Part shown: positions 52,295 through 61,844 of the stretch, piece by piece
Numbering within the stretch: the stretch's first letter is position 1
How the letters are laid out: each line of letters starts with the position of its first letter
From: Bacteroidales bacterium
GTDB lineage: Bacteria > Bacteroidota > Bacteroidia > Bacteroidales > F082
Assembly (NCBI GenBank): GCA_029983675.1
Contig: JASBYY010000002.1
Location: forward strand, 1 to 64,000
Length of the DNA stretch: 64,000 bases
Direction: 5' to 3'
The notes under the pieces: generated by a model
Database searches by the model: none
Told to the model about the DNA's origin: nothing
The model's input: the letters and a program-made list of their open reading frames with translations, nothing else
Made by a program: the position numbers and the translations under genes

Positions 52295-52349
52295 GATCCA
52301 TTGAATATATTCAATCAAACAATAGCCCGATTCGATGCCTGAAACTACA

Positions 52350-52862
52350 CTACTCGGCCTTTATTCTCTTATCAAATGCAATTCTATCACCATGATCATA
52401 GTGAACAATTCCACAATAGCGGTATCCGAACTTTTTCAACAAGTCGCACATATAGCTATTGTCGGGATGCGTGTCGATTCGTGCGTAAAGCACGCCCCGT
52501 TGTCGGGAACATTCTTCGGCCAGGTGCATGAGCGCCGTTGCAATGCCTTGTCGTTCAAACCCTTTACGAACACAAAGACGGTGAACCACTACATAAGCAC
52601 TATCATCATTCCATTTGCCATCCAATGCATCGTAAGCCGGCTCGCCCGTAAAAACAATGGAGACATAGGCAGCCATCTTCCCTTCCGCTCTGGCCACAAC
52701 ACCCACTTGTTGACGGATATCTTCCAAGACGACTTCACGTTCCGGATACCCGTTCTGCCATTGATCGATACTACGGTTTTTCAATGATTGCTGGGCATCG
52801 GCCACGATGCTCATGATTTCACCCAAATCGGAAGGTAATGCTTTGCAAAAGTCAAGGTTCAT
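52350..52862 (-). CDS. GNAT family N-acetyltransferase
   Basis: 170 residues with the GNAT fold: AYVVVHRLCVRKGFERQGIA with the acetyl-CoA pyrophosphate-binding R/Q-x-x-G-x-A motif, and RIDTHPDNSYMCDLLKKFGY at the fourth motif. The substrate is unknown. It may share an operon with the M23 peptidase (23-base gap upstream) and the glycosyltransferase downstream. Confidence 0.8.
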   Translation of the reverse strand: MNLDFCKALPSDLGEIMSIVADAQQSLKNRSIDQWQNGYPEREVVLEDIRQQVGVVARAEGKMAAYVSIVFTGEPAYDALDGKWNDDSAYVVVHRLCVRKGFERQGIATALMHLAEECSRQRGVLYARIDTHPDNSYMCDLLKKFGYRYCGIVHYDHGDRIAFDKRIKAE

Positions 52863-52884
52863 AACAAATCGAACTTCAATATCA

Positions 52885-53910
52885 TTATTTCACAATAAGC
52901 TTCTGCCCTAACTGCAACGTCTTGTTACGGCTGATCCCGTTCAGTTTGCAGATTCTGTCAATAGTCGTATGATAGTGTCTGGCAATGGCTCCGAGGGTGT
53001 CTCCACTTCGCACGGTATGCACGGTGCGTTTTACCGAAGCCTTTGATTGGTAATCCGACTTGCCGTTTCGTGAATGAATGTTCAAATAATTCTTTTTCAG
53101 CGTAAAAATGGCACTACGAATAGAACCTTTTTCGAAGTCAAAGATTCTTTCCGGGTCGAAAGGCTGCCCCATGTATCGCGTTTCAAAATGCAGATGCGCA
53201 CCGGTAGAACGCCCCGTTGAGCCTCCGTATCCGATCAAATCACCGGCTTTGACCAGGTCCTCGCTTTCAACAATATATTTGCTCAGATGTCCGTAATAGG
53301 TCTCCAAACCATTCACATGCCTGATAACTAAAACATTCCCATATCCACCCGTAAGGCGCGGAGGCAAGGCGCAGCGTACTACCCCATCAAAAGCGGCATA
53401 GATAGGATCGCCATAGTCCACATCAATGTCAACTCCACGATGCGGACGCCCTCGGCGAAGTTTGAAACCGGAAACTATTTTACCTTCAGCAGGAATGCAA
53501 TAAGGGTGCAACGAATCAATCAGTGGAATATCAATCTCATCGGGAAGATCTTTAAGCTGAATGTCACGATAGGCATGAACTTGATCGGTGTACCAATGGT
53601 CGCTATCAAGCGAATCGGGCAGTACCGGTTTTTCAATATCGTAATATGTCCAGGTGTTGTCGTTAAACAGCACGACTTTCTGAAATCTGTCATTGGTAGG
53701 CAGTGTGTCGAATGGCATGGGGATTTCCGGGCCGTTTTCTGCGTTTTGCGACACCGTATCTATCTGATAATACACCAAATATACGTAAGTTGTATCATGG
53801 ACAACTACTTGTTTTTTTTCGAACAAGCGTTGAAAAAAATTCTTCTTTTCTTGAGAAGAAACTGACAATGTGACAAATAAACAAAAAACAAATACTACAA
53901 ATTTCCTCAT
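52885..53910 (-). CDS. M23 metallopeptidase with C-terminal LysM
   Basis: 341 residues. Signal peptide (MRKFVVFVFCLFVTLSVSSQ). A peptidase M23 domain covers about 160-270 with the zinc ligands in HRGVDIDVDYGDP and TGAHLHFET, all present. A LysM repeat ends the protein (VRSGDTLGAIARHYHTTIDR). It is a probable peptidoglycan hydrolase or activator (endopeptidase) of the periplasm. Followed by the GNAT gene. Confidence 0.88.
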   Translation of the reverse strand: MRKFVVFVFCLFVTLSVSSQEKKNFFQRLFEKKQVVVHDTTYVYLVYYQIDTVSQNAENGPEIPMPFDTLPTNDRFQKVVLFNDNTWTYYDIEKPVLPDSLDSDHWYTDQVHAYRDIQLKDLPDEIDIPLIDSLHPYCIPAEGKIVSGFKLRRGRPHRGVDIDVDYGDPIYAAFDGVVRCALPPRLTGGYGNVLVIRHVNGLETYYGHLSKYIVESEDLVKAGDLIGYGGSTGRSTGAHLHFETRYMGQPFDPERIFDFEKGSIRSAIFTLKKNYLNIHSRNGKSDYQSKASVKRTVHTVRSGDTLGAIARHYHTTIDRICKLNGISRNKTLQLGQKLIVK

Positions 53911-53958
53911 CAGTTTGATTTTAAAGTAAAAAACACGGATTTATTCAAAAAATTGTCC

Positions 53959-55803
53959 CTACTCATCAGAAATCTCACTCAATGTGTTTCGATAAGCAGA
54001 AAAAACATTCGCCCTCGATATGTAACCCAAATACTTGCCGTCCTTAATAACAGGGATATTGTATTTTCCGGATTCCTCAAACTTATGCACCACGCTCTCC
54101 ATCGGTTCCTCGGGATCGATAATATAGTCGGGCTCCACCATGAAATTCTCTATTGCATGATCATATAGGCTTTGGTCGAACATCACGCTCCTGATATGGT
54201 CGAACAAAATGTGCCCACAGAAAAGACCTTCCTGGTCAACAACCGGAAAAATATTGCGGTTCGACGAGGCAATAAGAGGAATCAAGTCACGCAGCTTGCT
54301 TCGGGGCATGATACAACTGAAATTATTCTCAATCAATTGATTGATAACCAGCATATTCAAAATACTCGTATCTTTATTATGCGTAACAGAAACCCCAAGT
54401 TCGGCCACGGCGTTGGAATAGACCGAATACCTGAAGAAGAAACGGTTCACGGCGTATGCCAAGGCTGCCACAATCATCAAAGGAACAAAAAGAGAATAGC
54501 CGTTGGTTATTTCGGCGATAAGGAAGATGCCGGTAAGCGGTGCATGCAACATGCCTGCAACCAACCCGCACATACCGACGAGGGCAAACTTGGGCGGGTC
54601 AAGTTCACCAATACCCATGGCATTGACGGATAATGCAAAAAACAATCCGGAAAAAGCTCCGATAAACAAAGCCGGGGCAAACGTACCGCCCACGCCACCG
54701 GCACCGAAAGTGAATGCTGTGGCGAAGGCTTTCAACAAAATGATGCCGGCAAACAATACCAGTATGACCAGCATATTGTCCTTAAATTGCCCCAACAAGG
54801 AGTTGCTGTAAATCGTGCTGTAGTCTCCGGCCAAAGCCGCATTGATGGCTTCGTAGCCTTCTCCGTATAGAGCGGGAAAAAGATAAATGAGCAGTCCCAA
54901 GGACAAAGACCCCAGAAGGAATCGCGACCATGGCGACTTAACCCTCTTGAAACGCTTCTCAACGCTGAAAGTCACTTTAAGAAAATAAGCAGAGACAAGT
55001 CCTGCAAAAAGCCCCAAGCCGATATAATAAAGCGCATTGGAAGGAAGAAAACCTTCGGTGATGACGGCATGGTATTCGACTGCTTGCCCTAAGATAAAAT
55101 AAGAAGTAAGGATGGCAACAAACGATGAAACAATGATAGGAATGACCGATCCCAATGAAAGGTCAACCATAAGTACTTCGAGCGCAAAGAAAATACCGGC
55201 TAAAGGAGCTTGGAAAATGGCGGCCAATGCGGCAGCTCCTCCCATTCCTATGAGCAGCATGATCTGCCTGAAATCGAGTTTCAGAACTTGTCCGATGTTG
55301 GAACCGATTGAGGCTCCAGTTGAAACCGAAGGACCTTCCAATCCGACCGAACCACCAAAACCTACGGTAAGCGCACTGGCAACAATAGATGTCCAGGTGC
55401 TGCTTCGGCTGACGATGCCCTTTTTCTTCGAAATGGCATAGAGAATACCCGGTATTCCGTGCCCGACCTCCTTCTTCAGGATAAAACGGCAAAAAACAAT
55501 GGTAAGCAGAATGCCTAACGCCGGAAAAAGGAGATAAAGAAGATCGGAATTCGAAAAGTGAATGCTCAGCAATCCATCACGGATACCATGTGCCAGCTTC
55601 TTGATAGCCACGGCAGCCAAGCCCGCCAAAAAACCCGTTGGCAGACTCAGCAGCAACATAAACTGCCGATCCGTGACATGCCGAAGCCGCCACGCATTAA
55701 TCCTATCAATCCACTTTCTAATTCTTTTCTTGAACACGTTGTCAAAGTGCTTTGCGGCCGCTAAATTAAAATATATCCTTGAATTTGTCATAAAAATCTT
55801 CAT
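53959..55803 (-). CDS. ClC-family chloride channel/antiporter with CBS pair
   Basis: 614 residues in this call (start 55803; possible starts at 55830 and 55791). The voltage-gated ClC fold has about 10-12 membrane helices over residues 50-440, with GVGHGIPGILYAIS, GGSVGLEGPSVSTGAS (the GxxGP chloride-gate motif with the gating Glu) and the central-region FGAGGVGGTFAPALFIGA. A CBS-domain pair follows (about 470-600), ending GKYLGYISRANVFSA. The gating Glu is present, which is also the residue used for proton coupling in antiporters, so an exchanger is possible. It probably regulates anion or pH balance. Confidence 0.88.
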   Translation of the reverse strand: MKIFMTNSRIYFNLAAAKHFDNVFKKRIRKWIDRINAWRLRHVTDRQFMLLLSLPTGFLAGLAAVAIKKLAHGIRDGLLSIHFSNSDLLYLLFPALGILLTIVFCRFILKKEVGHGIPGILYAISKKKGIVSRSSTWTSIVASALTVGFGGSVGLEGPSVSTGASIGSNIGQVLKLDFRQIMLLIGMGGAAALAAIFQAPLAGIFFALEVLMVDLSLGSVIPIIVSSFVAILTSYFILGQAVEYHAVITEGFLPSNALYYIGLGLFAGLVSAYFLKVTFSVEKRFKRVKSPWSRFLLGSLSLGLLIYLFPALYGEGYEAINAALAGDYSTIYSNSLLGQFKDNMLVILVLFAGIILLKAFATAFTFGAGGVGGTFAPALFIGAFSGLFFALSVNAMGIGELDPPKFALVGMCGLVAGMLHAPLTGIFLIAEITNGYSLFVPLMIVAALAYAVNRFFFRYSVYSNAVAELGVSVTHNKDTSILNMLVINQLIENNFSCIMPRSKLRDLIPLIASSNRNIFPVVDQEGLFCGHILFDHIRSVMFDQSLYDHAIENFMVEPDYIIDPEEPMESVVHKFEESGKYNIPVIKDGKYLGYISRANVFSAYRNTLSEISDE

Positions 55804-55842
55804 TTTTTCTAATTTCGCATCCAATATCATGACCGTTACGCT

Positions 55843-56607
55843 ATGAGAATCGTTAGTTATAATGTGAACGGCATTCGTGCCGCAATTTCAAAAGGGCTGT
55901 TGCAATGGATCCAATCCAACAGTCCGGATGTAATTTGTTTTCAAGAACTTAAAGCTACTCCCGAACAGATTCCCCTGATGGTTTTCGAGATGATGGGCTA
56001 CCATCATTTCTGGTTTCCCGCAAAGAAAAAAGGATACAGCGGCGTAGGACTGCTTTCGAAAATGCGACCCGACAACGTGGTTTACGGCATAGACGATCCG
56101 CTTTACGACGACGAAGGACGTTTTTTGCGTGCCGATTTCGGACCGCTCTCGGTCGTCAGCGTCTATCATCCTTCAGGAACAAGTGGCGACGAACGGCAGG
56201 ATTTCAAGATGCAATGGCTGCCTGTTTTTCACAAGTATGTCAACGAGTTGCGCAAGCAACGCAGCCAATTGGTGCTTGCCGGCGACTATAACATCTGCCA
56301 TCAGGACATCGACATCAACAATCCCAAGGCACACGTAAAGACATCGGGATTCCTTCCCGAAGAACGCCAATGGATGAGTGAGTTTTTGAGCGACGGCTAT
56401 GTTGACAGCTTTCGCCATCTGGTAAAGGAAGCCAATCAATACACATGGTGGAGCTTCCGTGCCAATGCACGGGAAAGAAATATCGGATGGCGCATTGACT
56501 ATCAAATGATCACTGAGAATCTGACTGACAAGATTGCTTCGGTAGGCATTTTGACCGAAGCCAAGCACTCCGACCACTGTCCTACCCTGTTGGAATTACA
56601 CGAATGA
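55843..56607 (+). CDS. xth: Exodeoxyribonuclease III
   Basis: 254 residues, endonuclease/exonuclease/phosphatase fold. It starts MRIVSYNVNGIRAA and has CFQELKAT, GDYNICHQDIDINN and the terminal SDHCP histidine motif, all catalytic landmarks. It acts as an AP endonuclease and 3'-5' exonuclease in base-excision repair. Confidence 0.93.
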   Translation: MRIVSYNVNGIRAAISKGLLQWIQSNSPDVICFQELKATPEQIPLMVFEMMGYHHFWFPAKKKGYSGVGLLSKMRPDNVVYGIDDPLYDDEGRFLRADFGPLSVVSVYHPSGTSGDERQDFKMQWLPVFHKYVNELRKQRSQLVLAGDYNICHQDIDINNPKAHVKTSGFLPEERQWMSEFLSDGYVDSFRHLVKEANQYTWWSFRANARERNIGWRIDYQMITENLTDKIASVGILTEAKHSDHCPTLLELHE

Positions 56608-56729
56608 ATGATCCGAGATCACCAAACATAATCTTGCAAAAAGGATGGTTTTCTTTGCTCCGCATTACGGTTTCCTCCTTCGATTTTGAATGAAAGAAGG
56701 AAAAATGCTGTGATGAAACGAAAAAACAC

Positions 56730-56737
56730 TACTTTTG
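56730..56737 (+). promoter_or_regulatory. -7 element of tRNA-Arg
   Basis: TACTTTTG matches TAnnTTTG, 12 bases before the tRNA 5' end. Confidence 0.5.
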
Positions 56738-56748
56738 CAGCCTGTTAC

Positions 56749-56820
56749 GGCCCCATAGTTCAAGGGATAGAACGGAAGTTTCCTAAACTTTAAATCTAGG
56801 TTCGAGTCCTAGTGGGGCTA
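56749..56820 (+). tRNA. tRNA-Arg (anticodon CCT)
   Basis: Acceptor GGCCCCA pairs with TGGGGCT, D-stem GTTC/GAAC, anticodon stem GAAGT/ACTTT with loop TTCCTAA (anticodon CCT, reads AGG), T-stem CTAGG/CCTAG with loop TTCGAGT, discriminator A. CCA is not encoded (CGC follows), unlike tRNA-Phe. Confidence 0.93.
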
Positions 56821-57151
56821 CGCCACGAAACCTCAGACGACATAGCATTTGCCGTTTGCGGTTTTTCATTTCAACATTTAGAAGCCGTTTTGTCAGCTCA
56901 ACTCGAAACCATTCAAAACAGCTTCTTACCGCAAAACCTTGTCGCAATAAAAAAGCAAAAACCGAGTTATGATAACGTTCTCACTTGGCAAAGGCAACTT
57001 GGAAGAAGCAAGCTTCAAGCCAACCAAACCTCTGTTAGGACGGCCGAAATGGTTTTCCGCACGAGAAAATCCAGTTTCCAAGCGTTTTGCAAAATGGACA
57101 AAAGATAAATTGAAAAGTTATTTGTAATTTTACAGCCTTAAAATACCGTCT
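56821..57151. other. Intergenic region after tRNA-Arg
   Basis: 331 bases with no gene I can support. A plus-strand open frame from 56812 starts inside the tRNA and lacks family signal. No terminator of classical form and no integrase or att-like repeat of the tRNA 3' end was seen within the window. Confidence 0.4.
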
Positions 57152-59488
57152 ATGAATCGAATTGGAAAATTTACCTTGCTTGTTGTTGCCCTGATCTCCA
57201 CACTAACTGTTTTTGGCCAGGATGACCTCTCTATCGGCAAATGGAAGACCCATCTTCCCTACCAGAAAGTGAAAGCCGTGGAAGTATTTGGCAAAAAGGT
57301 TTATGCGGCTACTGACTACGAGTTGTTTTATTACGACACGGAAGACAACAGCATTAATATCCTGAACAGGATCAATGGGTTGTCCGACATCGGCATCAGC
57401 ACAATAAGCTATTGCAAAAATGTGAACACCCTACTGGTGGCTTATTCCAATGCCAACGTTGACTTGATAGATGCCGACGGTAGGGTCACGAACATGAGCG
57501 ACATCAAGGATAAAGCTATCATCGGCAACAAAAACATCAACAATGTGACTTTTGAGAACGAGCTGGCCTACCTTGCCTGCGGTTTCGGCATTGTCGTTTT
57601 CGATTTGAGCCGTCGCGAAGTCAAAGACACCTATTATATCGGGGACATGGGCACAGCCGTTAACGTGACGGACATTGCGTTTTACAACGGCCGAATTTAC
57701 GCCGCTACGGACAAAGGCGTGTATTATGCTCCGAAAAACAGCCAAAACCTGGCTAATTACGAGGCATGGACCTTCGATGAGAGCTTGATACATCCACACC
57801 TCTTTTACAATGAGATAGAAGTCTTTAACAACCGTCTTTACATAAATTCGGCTGGAGGATTCAACAAAGACACCCTTTACGTTTACAACGGCAACACTTG
57901 GGATTACTTTGACAAAGCGAACACGTCACAAAAAAGGGAACTGCGCGCCTACAATGATCGCTTCATCATCACCAACTACTATCATGTTTCAGTATTGAAC
58001 AATCAATTGGAAAATGTTTGTCAGATAAGTTGGCCTGGAGGATCCATAGAACCACTCTCTGCTGCCATAGACGACGACGGCTGCTATTGGTTGGGCGACA
58101 GGCATCGCGGCTTGATTAAAACAGCCACGGGATGGGACAACAACGATATTTTACCCAACGGTCCATATTCGAAAAATGTATTTGAAATAAACTCCTGCGG
58201 AGAGAACGTTTGGATTGCCACCGGCGGACACGATGGCAACTGGGCTCAACGCTGGATGAAAGACGGGGTGGCACATTTCGACGGACACTGGTGGACAAGC
58301 ATGAACTTTTGGAACACACCGGGCTTTGACACCATCTACGACTTCGTCTGTTCCGCCACAAATCCTTCCGACCCTTCAATCACCTACGTAGGAACTTGGG
58401 GACATGGTCTATTGAAACTCAAAGACAACAAGTTGGAGACCGTGTATCGCACCAATAACAGCTCGCTCGAAGTATGGTCAGGCAACCCGCCCTACGTCTG
58501 TATCAGCGGGCTGGCATTTGACAGCCACAATAATCTTTGGGTTGCCAACTCCGCCGCCAACAACCTGCTTTCGGTGCTCAAAACTGACGGAACATGGCAA
58601 TCATTCAACCTTGGTGGATCAAATAGCGCCATTGACATTGCCTCTATCATGATTGACCACAACGACTACAAATGGATCATGCGTCGCCGAGGCAATGACG
58701 TAAAGATTATTGTATTCAACGACAACGGCACTTTGGATAATCCTGCCGATGACCAAGTAGTCAATTTGAAGTGTGTGGAAGGGCAAGGAGGCATGCCTGG
58801 CACTGCCGTTTACAGCATGGCTGTCGATAACAATGGCGCAGTATGGGTGGGAACTGATAGCGGCCCATGTGTCTTCTCCGACACCAAGAAACTTTTCGGC
58901 ACATCGCATTACGATGCTTCAGTGATTCTGATTCCCCGCAATGATGGCACCACCCAGGCCGACCCGTTGTTCCATGGCTCAAAGGTTTTGTCCATTGCCG
59001 TTGACGGCGCCAACAATAAATGGTTCGGCTTGGAAACCGGCGTTTATCAAATGTCAAGTGACGGAAAAAACCAGTTGAATCATTTTGATACTGAGAACAG
59101 TCCGTTACTCAACAACTCTGTGAACACAATGACTATCAATTCAAACGGCGATGTGTTCTTCGGTACCGACAACGGTTTGATTTCCTATCGCGGCAATGCT
59201 ACCCCTCCGGATCCTCAACCGAACACCAAAGTAGTGGTCTATCCCAATCCTGTTCGCCCTGAATACAACGGATACGTCGGCATCAAAGGCATTGCCACCA
59301 ACGGCTTAGTACGTATCACGACAGTGGATGGAGCTTTTGTCACCGAACTGCGCGCCGAGGGCAGCCAAGCCGTGTGGGACTGCCGCACTATCGATGGAAA
59401 AAAAGTGGCGCCGGGCATTTATATGATTTATATCAGCACCGATTCGGGAGAGGAAAGATTTGCTACAAAGATTCTGGTGATGGATTGA
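57152..59488 (+). CDS. porZ: PorZ-like beta-propeller protein with T9SS sorting domain
   Basis: 778 residues. Signal peptide (MNRIGKFTLLVVALISTLTV, FGQ). The N-terminal region (IGKWKTHLPYQKVKAVEVFG, KKVYAATDYELFYYD) and later repeats (VYYAPKNSQNLAN, VWVGTDSGPCVFSD, KWFGLETGVYQMSSDGKN) form two to three propellers of the two-component-regulator type. The C-terminal about 80 residues (VVVYPNPVRPEYNGYVGI, then APGIYMIYISTDSGEERFATKILVMD in part) are a type A T9SS sorting domain. PorZ is a cell-surface T9SS component in Porphyromonas that handles A-LPS on cargo. The gene is directly followed by recO, overlapping by one base, a typical arrangement for porZ. Confidence 0.68.
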   Translation: MNRIGKFTLLVVALISTLTVFGQDDLSIGKWKTHLPYQKVKAVEVFGKKVYAATDYELFYYDTEDNSINILNRINGLSDIGISTISYCKNVNTLLVAYSNANVDLIDADGRVTNMSDIKDKAIIGNKNINNVTFENELAYLACGFGIVVFDLSRREVKDTYYIGDMGTAVNVTDIAFYNGRIYAATDKGVYYAPKNSQNLANYEAWTFDESLIHPHLFYNEIEVFNNRLYINSAGGFNKDTLYVYNGNTWDYFDKANTSQKRELRAYNDRFIITNYYHVSVLNNQLENVCQISWPGGSIEPLSAAIDDDGCYWLGDRHRGLIKTATGWDNNDILPNGPYSKNVFEINSCGENVWIATGGHDGNWAQRWMKDGVAHFDGHWWTSMNFWNTPGFDTIYDFVCSATNPSDPSITYVGTWGHGLLKLKDNKLETVYRTNNSSLEVWSGNPPYVCISGLAFDSHNNLWVANSAANNLLSVLKTDGTWQSFNLGGSNSAIDIASIMIDHNDYKWIMRRRGNDVKIIVFNDNGTLDNPADDQVVNLKCVEGQGGMPGTAVYSMAVDNNGAVWVGTDSGPCVFSDTKKLFGTSHYDASVILIPRNDGTTQADPLFHGSKVLSIAVDGANNKWFGLETGVYQMSSDGKNQLNHFDTENSPLLNNSVNTMTINSNGDVFFGTDNGLISYRGNATPPDPQPNTKVVVYPNPVRPEYNGYVGIKGIATNGLVRITTVDGAFVTELRAEGSQAVWDCRTIDGKKVAPGIYMIYISTDSGEERFATKILVMD

Positions 59489-60213
59489 TGGAAGACAAGA
59501 CACAAGGTTTCGTCCTGCAAACCATTCACTATGGCGACACCAGCTTGATTGTCAGGATTTTTACGCAATCATTTGGTGTGCAATCATATATGATAAAAGG
59601 TGCCTGCGGACGTTCTGCCCGCAACAAGGCTGCCTTGTTCCAACAACTGAACAGGCTTCGTTTCGTAGTATCAGGGCAATCCAAGGGAAAATCCCTATCC
59701 TACCTCAAAGATGTCGAATTGGCATACGTCTATCAGCACATTCCTTTCGACATCAAGAAAACCGCCATACTCATGTATATCGGCGAACTGTTGTCAAGGA
59801 CACTGACCGACCAGGATCGAAACGACGCTTTATTCCTGTTTGTCTGCAACTCCTTGGACTGGCTTGATCTTGTTGATGACCATTACGCTAATTTCCCCTT
59901 ATATTTTACGCTGGAATTAAGTCGTTTTCTAGGTTTTTACCCCAAATCCGACTACCATGACGGCAGCTATTTCGACTTGCAGGAAGGAAAGTTTTCAGCA
60001 TCTGCCCCAGCGCATCCGTATTATCTTGATCTGATTCCAAGCCATCTGTTAAGTCGATTCATCGGAACGGGAATTGACGAAGCCATGGCGTTGCCGCTTT
60101 CCGCGGCACAGCGCCGCATCCTGCTGGACGGCATAATAGACTTCATGCGACTACAAGCCCCTCTCTCGAAAGGTTTGCAGTCGCATGAAGTGTTGCGAAC
60201 CGTATTAGGGTAA
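59488..60213 (+). CDS. recO: DNA repair protein RecO
   Basis: 241 residues. It starts MEDKTQGFVLQTIHYGDTSL, with an OB-fold N-terminal part and LVYGE-type pattern, and RecO-C helical part (NDALFLFVCNSLDWLD). RecO loads RecA onto SSB-coated DNA with RecR. The start at 59488 overlaps the porZ stop (TGATG). A zinc motif found in some RecO proteins is not evident here. Confidence 0.88.
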   Translation: MEDKTQGFVLQTIHYGDTSLIVRIFTQSFGVQSYMIKGACGRSARNKAALFQQLNRLRFVVSGQSKGKSLSYLKDVELAYVYQHIPFDIKKTAILMYIGELLSRTLTDQDRNDALFLFVCNSLDWLDLVDDHYANFPLYFTLELSRFLGFYPKSDYHDGSYFDLQEGKFSASAPAHPYYLDLIPSHLLSRFIGTGIDEAMALPLSAAQRRILLDGIIDFMRLQAPLSKGLQSHEVLRTVLG

Positions 60214-60215
60214 AC

Positions 60216-61124
60216 TTATCTCAGATCGAAGCCCGACTGACCGCAAAGGTTGCCCGACTGATCGTAAACGTCAACGTGATACGTTCCTGGCATCAATTCG
60301 ATTCCGGCAGGCTTGACATAATATGCCCTGACTTCGGTTTCCTCGTTGGCGTAGTTCACATGGGCTTTCTCGGTAAACTGCAACATTTCGCCATTCGACT
60401 CGAATGCGTATTCGTCTCCTGTGCCCTTGGCAAGGATAGCCGTGCTTGGATCGGAGATGCGAATATAGAAGATTTTGTTGCCCGCTTTTACGAGATTGTT
60501 TTGTCCCAGCATAAAGTCTACTCTGATGCGCTCGGCACGTCCCGCTTTCTCGGTAGGCACTTCCTTGCCGCCTCCCTTAAATCTTACTGCGCCCACATTG
60601 AGATTATAAGCTTTCAGTACGGAAGCCATATTGACTTTGTTGGTCAGTTCCTGTTTCTGTTGCGTAAGAGCCGCATTCTCTTTTTTCTCTGCCTGGTATT
60701 CTTCACGGATGCGCTCATTTTCGACCACCAACTCGCGGTTGACCACATACAGCGAGTCGAGCTGGCGCACATAACGCTGCGAGATGACTTGCAGCTCAGA
60801 CACTTTCTTCTTGATGCGGTTGTAGTCCCACTGCTTGGCAAGCAAGTCTTTGATTTCCTGCGCATCTGCTTGGATTACGCTATCTTTTTCGACCAATTCC
60901 TCGCTCAATGTGCCATAGCTTACTTTCAGCGCATTGTGTTCCTTCAACAAACTATCCACTTCAGCCTGCAAACTGATGCGGGTCAACTCCCTTTCCTCGG
61001 CAAGCTTCCGGTTGTCCCCTTTGAGAGAAATAAGTCTGATAGAAAGCCCGATGAGAGCCAATGCCAAAACGCCTAGTACGATGTACATCCAATTAGGCTT
61101 CGATGTTGTTTTTTCTGAATTCAT
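60216..61124 (-). CDS. Single-pass membrane coiled-coil protein
   Basis: 302 residues. One transmembrane helix (about 12-32, WMYIVLGVLALALIGLSIRL) follows a short cytoplasmic end, then a coiled coil (about 35-180, rich in E, K, L and Q: LQAEVDSLLKEHNALKVSYG) and a beta-rich C-terminal domain (about 185-300, VGAVRFKGGGKEVPTEKAGRA, GTYHVDVYDQSGNLCGQSGF). No named family is recognised. Periplasmic or surface scaffold is likely. It converges on recO. Confidence 0.6.
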   Translation of the reverse strand: MNSEKTTSKPNWMYIVLGVLALALIGLSIRLISLKGDNRKLAEERELTRISLQAEVDSLLKEHNALKVSYGTLSEELVEKDSVIQADAQEIKDLLAKQWDYNRIKKKVSELQVISQRYVRQLDSLYVVNRELVVENERIREEYQAEKKENAALTQQKQELTNKVNMASVLKAYNLNVGAVRFKGGGKEVPTEKAGRAERIRVDFMLGQNNLVKAGNKIFYIRISDPSTAILAKGTGDEYAFESNGEMLQFTEKAHVNYANEETEVRAYYVKPAGIELMPGTYHVDVYDQSGNLCGQSGFDLR

Positions 61125-61253
61125 ATCTGATGTATTTTTAGTGTCTTTTTCTCATAATGCAAAAATATGTATTTTTTTCAAACGATGGCACGAAACTAAA
61201 ATTGCCTGACAGTTTTTTTTGTTGGTACAAGAAGCTTGATCCATAGAAAAAAC

Positions 61254-61835
61254 TTACCTCACCGAGTTGAAAGAGGTTGTTTTCATGTCGGAAACCGGCT
61301 CCACTTTCGCTCGCGTGATGTTGATGGGCAGATACTGGCCTACTGTTTCAATATAAACAATAAGATGCCGTTTGTTTTTTATCGATGCAAGACGTCCGAC
61401 AAGACCCCGCAACGGACCTCCAATGATACGAACGGCCTGTCCTTCGGCAAGAGGAGTGTTGTCCAAACTCTCCGCCCTTCCTTCGTATTCATCCACGTAC
61501 TTTTTGATGGCGAGGATCTGGTTGTCCGGAACGATAACGGGCTTGCCTCCAAATGAGACAAAACGCAACACCCCGCCGACATTGAGAATATTATATTGGT
61601 CAGCAGGCAGAGAATGAACAAAGACATAAGACCTGAATAACGGCATCTCCACTTTTTTCTTCCGGTCGCTCCATTGGTGCATCTCCGTAATTAATGGCAG
61701 ATATGCCTCTATACCCATCTCTTTCAGGATGGTGAAAACCTTTTTTTCGGCCCGCGACCATACGTAGAGCGCATGCCATTGCAATTCATGAGGTGACTGC
61801 AATCGTGAGGATGAAAATTTTTGCTCCGTATCCAT
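61254..61835 (-). CDS. UpxY-family transcription antiterminator (NusG-like)
   Basis: 193 residues: NusG N-terminal domain (about 20-115: WHALYVWSRAEKKVFTILKEMGIEAYLPL, split into two segments) and a C-terminal KOW domain (about 125-170: PLAEGQAVRIIGGPLRGLVG). This matches UpxY proteins, which in Bacteroides let RNA polymerase read through the early part of capsular or exopolysaccharide operons. Here no glycosyltransferase or flippase operon follows; only the coiled-coil protein gene lies downstream. It starts 9 bases after the GldH-like stop, so the two are co-transcribed. Confidence 0.85.
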   Translation of the reverse strand: MDTEQKFSSSRLQSPHELQWHALYVWSRAEKKVFTILKEMGIEAYLPLITEMHQWSDRKKKVEMPLFRSYVFVHSLPADQYNILNVGGVLRFVSFGGKPVIVPDNQILAIKKYVDEYEGRAESLDNTPLAEGQAVRIIGGPLRGLVGRLASIKNKRHLIVYIETVGQYLPINITRAKVEPVSDMKTTSFNSVR

Positions 61836-61844
61836 TGCCGTTTA

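Noticed and set aside
56812..57108. A 98-codon plus-strand open frame after tRNA-Arg
   Set aside because: Its start codon lies in the 3' end of the tRNA and the product has no recognisable features.
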